Positions 16,160-19,751 of a DNA stretch of 19,751 bases are shown one piece after another. Numbering within the stretch: the stretch's first letter is position 1; every line of letters starts with the position of its first letter. The translations under genes were made by a program, and so were the position numbers. This stretch comes from Clostridiales bacterium. Its GTDB lineage: Bacteria > Bacillota_E > Sulfobacillia > Sulfobacillales > JAIMBI01. The notes beneath the pieces were generated by a model that was not told the DNA's origin, made no database searches, and saw nothing but the letters and a program-made list of their open reading frames with translations. The DNA lies in the NCBI GenBank assembly GCA_027318915.1, contig DAHVOH010000061.1, positions 1-19,751 of the forward strand, in the 5' to 3' direction.

Positions 16160-16980
16160 CACCATTCAAGGCCGTGGTGCTGGACCTGGACGGTACGCTT
16201 TACGTGGGCGACGAAGCGATCCCGGGTGCGCCGGCGGCCGTGGATTGCCTTCGCGCGCAGGGCCTCTCGGTGCTCTTTTTGACCAACAATCCCCGTCATA
16301 CGCCCACAATGTATCTCCGAAAGCTCCGCCGGCTGGGATTTACCGCGTTTCGACGCGAGATCGTGACGTCCGTGGAGATCACGCTTCAACTTCTGCGCAC
16401 CCTGGATATCCGGGCCGAGAGCGGCATCTTGGTCGTGGGCGAGCGGCGTCTCAAAACGGCACTGCAGCGGGCGGGATACCGGCTGTGCAGCAATCGCCGA
16501 GCGGCGGTGGTGTTGGTGAGTTTTGACACCGGGCTTCGCTATCCCGTGTTACAGGAGGCGTACCTGGCATTGAGGCGGGGGGCGTTGTTTTTGGCCACGA
16601 ATCCGGACCGCGTATGCCCCACGCCTGAAGGGGGACTTCTCGACGCGGGCGTGCTCATACGGGCGCTGGAGGAGGCCTCGGGCCGTCCGGTCGAGCGAGT
16701 GGCCGGCAAGCCGTCGGCGACAGCGGCGGACTATGTGCTACGGCTGCTCGGCGTGTCCCCGGCCGACGTGGTCATGGTGGGCGACCGCGCGGAAACCGAC
16801 GTGGCCTTCGGCCGCGCGGCGGGAATGTTTACCGTGCTCGTCGAGACGGGAGCGACCGGATCGGGCCGCCTGCCCGATGAGCTTCGACCGGACGCTCGCA
16901 TCACGTCGGTGGGCGCACTGCCCGCTGTCCTTCGAGCGATGACGGGCAGTCACGCCGACAGGGCGGGACCGCCACCCTAG
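16156..16980 (+). CDS. HAD-IIA (NagD/PGP-like) phosphatase, possible G3P phosphatase
   Basis: 274-residue phosphatase of HAD subfamily IIA. All motifs are intact: DLDGTLY with Asp10 and Asp12, LTNN at 42-45, Lys185 in AGKPSA, and GDRAETD with Asp210 and Asp215. The start is TTG at 16156, whose last two bases are the first two of the glpP stop (TTGA, 4-nt overlap), with GGAG-rich sequence just upstream (16136-16150). Members of this family act on p-nitrophenyl phosphate, nucleotides, phosphoglycolate and, in some mycobacterial and mammalian enzymes, glycerol 3-phosphate. Tight coupling with glpP suggests that it hydrolyses G3P or a toxic by-product when the pool is high. The substrate is inference. 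Confidence 0.85.
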   Translation: MTPFKAVVLDLDGTLYVGDEAIPGAPAAVDCLRAQGLSVLFLTNNPRHTPTMYLRKLRRLGFTAFRREIVTSVEITLQLLRTLDIRAESGILVVGERRLKTALQRAGYRLCSNRRAAVVLVSFDTGLRYPVLQEAYLALRRGALFLATNPDRVCPTPEGGLLDAGVLIRALEEASGRPVERVAGKPSATAADYVLRLLGVSPADVVMVGDRAETDVAFGRAAGMFTVLVETGATGSGRLPDELRPDARITSVGALPAVLRAMTGSHADRAGPPP

Positions 16981-17101
16981 GGGGCCACCCCCGCCGTGTT
17001 TGCCCCGAGGTGACGGACCGCGGGACGGTTGTCGGTCAAGTCGTCTGGCCCGAAAAAGTCTGCGCGCTGGTCTGAAATCAGCAGGAATTGGGCCGGTCGC
17101 G

Positions 17102-17107
17102 TCTAAT
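17102..17107 (+). promoter_or_regulatory. Candidate -10 element before the MFS leader
   Basis: TCTAAT differs from TATAAT at one position and would place the start near 17113, six bases before the shared leader motif. I find no good -35 at 16-18 nt spacing; a weak IR (GCTG 17066-17069, CAGC 17079-17082) lies where it would be. The leader could instead be reached by readthrough from the glpP/HAD genes. Confidence 0.3.
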
Positions 17108-17112
17108 GCTCA

Positions 17113-17202
17113 ATCTCCGGGAACAGATGCAAGAGAAATCCCATGGGCCGTTGGCCATGGGGTTTTTTAGTGCCCTGGGGCGCGTGGAAAGGAGAAGGTC
17201 AT
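17113..17202 (+). promoter_or_regulatory. MFS-gene leader, probable GlpP-controlled attenuator
   Basis: The leader contains GGGAACAGA (17119-17127) followed by GCAAGAGA (17129-17136), abutting the 5' arm of an intrinsic terminator. This matches the order and position seen in the glpA leader at 11620-11637. It ends with GAAAGGAGAAGG (17187-17198), the ribosome binding site of the MFS gene. The role of GlpP is inferred. Confidence 0.6.
17136..17168 (+). terminator. Intrinsic (Rho-independent) terminator in the MFS leader
   Basis: An 11-bp stem (17136-17146 with 17155-17165, one G-U pair) and an 8-nt loop, followed by T residues through 17168. It is the only canonical terminator with an oligo-T tail in the window. 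It stands between the glpABC-glpP-HAD genes and the MFS start, so it may both end the upstream transcript and gate the MFS gene. Confidence 0.85.
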
Positions 17203-18567
17203 ATGGCCTTTGAAGGGCTGGAACAGGAGAATCTGCGCGGATTCCAGAATCGGCTGACCCTTCTGTCGGCCGCCGGCATGTTTCTGGACGGCTTTGATCT
17301 GACCGTCATAGCGGTGGCTCTCCCCTTGCTGGTCAAGCAGTTCCATATCGGGGCCGGATTGACGGGGCTCGTTGGATCGTCGGCGGTCATCGGGATGCTG
17401 GTGGGATCTTTGGTGCTGGGACACCTCACGGACCGGATCGGACGACGGGCCATGTACCTCGTGGATCTCTTGTTCTTCGTGGTGTTCGCGGGACTGACCG
17501 CTCTGTCGCAGAATGTGACGGAACTGTTGCTCTTCCGCTTTTTGTTGGGCCTCGGCATCGGGGCCGACTATCCCATATCGTCAACGTTGGTGGCCGAGTT
17601 CAGTCCCAGCCGCCGTCGCGGCGGTCTGGTCACGGTTCTGGGAGCCATGTGGTTCGTGGGAGCCGTGGCCGCCTACGTCGTGGGCCTGCTGCTAGTGGGC
17701 CTCGGCCCGGACGCGTGGCGGTATATGATGTTGGTGGGCGCGGCATTGGCGTTAGTCGTCATCGGGTTTCGCTCCGCCATCCCCGAGTCACCGCGTTGGC
17801 TCAACGCCAGAGGGCGGCAGGCTGAGGCCCAAGCCGTATTGAAGAAGCTCACCGGGGTGACGAGTGACATGGGTCCCGCCAGTCCTCGTCGTCGCTGGTC
17901 GGAGTTGTTTTCGCGCCCGTTCATCCGCCGCACCGTGTTTGTGGCGGGCTTTTGGTTTTGCTACGATGTGGCGTTCTATGGGATTTCCATCTACAGTCCC
18001 ACGGTGCTCAAGACATTCACGGCCGGATCCCAGGCGCTGGCCGATGTCGGCGCGGCCGTGGTCAGCCTGTTGGGTGTGCTGGGCGCCCTGATCGGCCTGT
18101 CACTCGTGGACCGGTGGGGTCGACGGCCGCTCATGCTTCTGGCCTTCGGCGGGCTTTCGGCCGCTCTCATTGTGTTGGGCATTTCGCCCACACCGGCGCT
18201 CGGCCTTTTGGTGCTGCTGTTTGGGCTCTCCGAGTTGTTTGCGAACATGGGTCCCGGCGTGTTGGACTTTGTGTATCCGACGGAGTTGTTCCCGACCGGC
18301 ATCCGCGCCAGCGCCACCGGCTTTGCCACGGCCGTGAGCCGAGTCGGTGCCATTCTGGGCATCTTGGTGTTCCCGAGCTTGGTCAAAAGCTGGGGATTGG
18401 GACGCGCTCTATGGCTGTTTGCCGTAGCGAGCCTGCTGGGCTTCGGCATCTCGCTTTGGCTGGCGCCGGAAACGCGCGGCCGTTTGCTGGAATCTCTGTC
18501 GGACGGCAGTGAATCGCACGGCGAGGGGCCGCGCCCGGCGATTCCGGGGGCGGGACCCCTGCAATGA
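17203..18567 (+). CDS. MFS transporter, sugar-porter/metabolite:H+ symporter type
   Basis: 454-residue, 12-span permease. It carries the sugar-porter signature set: GHLTDRIGRR (73-82), PESPRWL (194-200), DRWGRRPL (303-310), PTELFPTGIRA (359-369) and PETRG (422-426). The segment GMFLDGFDLTVIAVALP (25-41) resembles the first helix of metabolite and phosphate:H+ symporters. ATG at 17203 follows GAAAGGAGAAGG (17187-17198). The in-frame ATG at 17143 lies inside the terminator stem and can be excluded. No glpF or glpT is visible in the window. This gene's leader resembles that of glpA and the gene precedes glpK, so uptake of glycerol or a glycerol derivative is a reasonable hypothesis. The yeast glycerol symporter Stl1 belongs to the sugar-porter family. 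Specificity cannot be read from the sequence. Confidence 0.88.
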   Translation: MAFEGLEQENLRGFQNRLTLLSAAGMFLDGFDLTVIAVALPLLVKQFHIGAGLTGLVGSSAVIGMLVGSLVLGHLTDRIGRRAMYLVDLLFFVVFAGLTALSQNVTELLLFRFLLGLGIGADYPISSTLVAEFSPSRRRGGLVTVLGAMWFVGAVAAYVVGLLLVGLGPDAWRYMMLVGAALALVVIGFRSAIPESPRWLNARGRQAEAQAVLKKLTGVTSDMGPASPRRRWSELFSRPFIRRTVFVAGFWFCYDVAFYGISIYSPTVLKTFTAGSQALADVGAAVVSLLGVLGALIGLSLVDRWGRRPLMLLAFGGLSAALIVLGISPTPALGLLVLLFGLSELFANMGPGVLDFVYPTELFPTGIRASATGFATAVSRVGAILGILVFPSLVKSWGLGRALWLFAVASLLGFGISLWLAPETRGRLLESLSDGSESHGEGPRPAIPGAGPLQ

Positions 18568-19328
18568 TGGGGAAAAGGGTGGACGACGTCGCCCGGGGGG
18601 CGTTCGGCACGGGGCGCGAGCCTCTCCATGATGGGCGCCCCGTCGATGCCTCGGGAAGCCGGCGTGGGGCCGGCGCCCCGTGCCTGTTCCAGCGGCCGCC
18701 CGCGACGTTGAATGCCCGGTGGAGCATCGCGCTACGGCGGTGATTTTTGCGCGGGACCCCCTGCCGCCGTTCGAGGGAGTTAAGCGTCTCGGCCGACGTC
18801 TTGGACCGGAGCCGGCAGCCGGCGTGACCGGGGGCGAGGTGGAGCGACGGCTCTCTGTCGGTGCCGTCGGGACGTGTCGGGACGCGGATCCGCCATCGGG
18901 GCACGAGGCGACACCGTCGACCGCCGGGCAGGCGGCGGACCGTCCGCACCACGAAACACCGTCGCGTCGCGACTGGTCCAACCGCGCGCGAGAGCCGTCC
19001 CCCTGGGCGGGGCATCGTGGGATGGGGGGCGTGCCCACCACGTGTTCCCGCCTCTGGCTTTCGAATTTCCGCCGGGTGCTCGCGCGGGGACGGAGTGGGG
19101 TCCGGGGTCGATGGGATTGTGGCTTGGTGGACAGGGCGGGAGAGCAACGCGTCCGGACGGATCGCAAAAAGTTGGGGATCGCGGCGCACCGGGGATTGCT
19201 CCGACAGGGGTCCTCGAGCACTGGTTTGTCTTCCAGGAGTCCTGCATCGGGCCGCGAATGGCTGAACCGGGACCGAGTGCCCTGGTGGCCCGGGGGCAGT
19301 GAAAAACGCGGCCGGGGAGCGTGGAGCC
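18568..19328. other. 761-nt spacer between the MFS gene and glpK, with competing inverted repeats
   Basis: No credible gene: long open frames on both strands are Arg/Pro/Gly-rich and motif-free. A 12-nt sequence (18606-18617) is exactly complementary to 18673-18684. Part of it (18609-18617) is also complementary to 18635-18643, so two mutually exclusive stems are possible. A tandem 10-bp repeat with one mismatch lies at 18866-18885. I see no canonical promoter, no oligo-T terminator and no copy of the ACAGA/GCA(A)GAG leader motif. The glpK ribosome binding site GGGGAG is at 19314-19319. Confidence 0.5.
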
Positions 19329-19751
19329 ATGAGAGATGGATATGTGCTGGCCCTCGATCAAGGGACCAGCAGTTCGCGCGCAGTCTTGGTGGATGGCGGC
19401 GGCCGTGTGGTGGCAGCCGGGCAGCGACGCCTGTCGTCGGGCTACCCCCGCCCGGGATGGGTGGAACAAGACGCCGAGGCCATCTGGCAATCGCAGTGGG
19501 GCGCCGTTCAGGACTGTCTGGCCAGCGCTCGCATGGCGGCGAGCGAGATTCGCGCCATCGGGGTGGCCAACCAGCGCGAAACCACGGTTGTCTGGGATCG
19601 TCGGACCGGGAAGGCCCTGTATCCCGCCATCGTCTGGCAGTGCCGGCGGAGCGCGGGGGTGTGCGCGGCCCTGAAGGGGGAAGGGGCTGAGCCTTTGATC
19701 CGGGCCAAGACCGGTTTGGTCATCGACCCCTATTTCTCCGCCACAGATCGG
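19329..19751 (+). CDS. glpK: Glycerol kinase, N-terminal part (runs off window)
   Basis: ATP-dependent phosphorylation of glycerol to sn-glycerol 3-phosphate, the entry step for GlpABC and the source of the GlpP signal. The first 141 codons are present, a little over a quarter of the usual length of about 500. FGGY-kinase landmarks are clear: ALDQGTSSSRAVL (residues 8-20, phosphate-binding loop), YPRPGWVEQDAEAIW (39-53), VANQRETTVVWDRRTGK (with the substrate-contacting QRE), and AIVWQCRR followed by KTGLVIDPYFSAT. ATG at 19329 is preceded by GGGGAG (19314-19319). The frame is intact to the window edge. Confidence 0.95.
   Translation, partial: MRDGYVLALDQGTSSSRAVLVDGGGRVVAAGQRRLSSGYPRPGWVEQDAEAIWQSQWGAVQDCLASARMAASEIRAIGVANQRETTVVWDRRTGKALYPAIVWQCRRSAGVCAALKGEGAEPLIRAKTGLVIDPYFSATDR

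Noticed and set aside
17143..17202. Extension of the MFS gene to the ATG at 17143
   Set aside because: That ATG lies inside the terminator stem and has no ribosome binding site; ATG 17203 has a strong one.
18383..19330. 315-codon - strand open frame over the MFS end and the spacer
   Set aside because: Overlaps the well-supported MFS gene and has low-complexity composition without motifs.
1..19751. tRNA, rRNA, CRISPR arrays, insertion sequences, prophage genes
   Set aside because: Looked for on both strands by eye; no cloverleaf with a CCA end, no regular repeat-spacer pattern, no transposase or phage protein was found.

Overview
The window is GC-rich bacterial DNA with every supported gene on the + strand. 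Strong AGGAGG-type ribosome binding sites, frequent GTG/TTG starts, a GlpP-type antiterminator and a protein with the peptidoglycan-binding repeats common in Gram-positive spore formers suggest a high-GC member of the Bacillota. A Sulfobacillus- or Thermaerobacter-like lineage is my guess. That placement is inference; no 16S or other marker is present.

Left part (1-4260): a HAD-family hydrolase whose 5' end probably lies outside the window, an MFS permease, a 420-nt spacer with a perfect 22-bp palindrome, and a 599-residue protein with three peptidoglycan-binding repeats followed by a beta-propeller-like region.

Translation/secretion block (about 4416-6923): a sigma-70-type promoter precedes rpmG-secE-nusG-rplK-rplA. 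The usual continuation (rplJ, rplL) is missing. rplA is followed by a LigB-type dioxygenase-like gene, a 55-residue membrane protein and a D-alanine--D-alanine ligase. A 1.1-kb spacer without a credible gene and an AI-2E-family membrane protein come next.

Glycerol block (about 11570-19751): a promoter and a leader with a terminator-like hairpin precede glpA-glpB-glpC-glpP-HAD phosphatase. The glpA/glpB, glpB/glpC and glpP/HAD junctions are 4-nt overlaps. A second leader with a canonical terminator (oligo-T tail) precedes a sugar-porter-like MFS gene. A 761-nt spacer and the 5' part of glpK, cut by the window edge, follow. GlpK would phosphorylate glycerol. GlpABC would oxidise sn-glycerol 3-phosphate (G3P) to dihydroxyacetone phosphate and pass electrons to the quinone pool. 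GlpP would sense G3P and allow readthrough of the leader terminators. The HAD phosphatase may drain excess G3P or another phosphometabolite, and the MFS protein is the only transporter candidate in the block.

The most interesting signal is a shared short motif (GGGmACAGA followed within a few bases by GCA(A)GAG). It lies against the 5' arm of the terminator in both glp leaders, where a GlpP target would be expected. It occurs in a lineage that combines the GlpABC enzyme with GlpP regulation.
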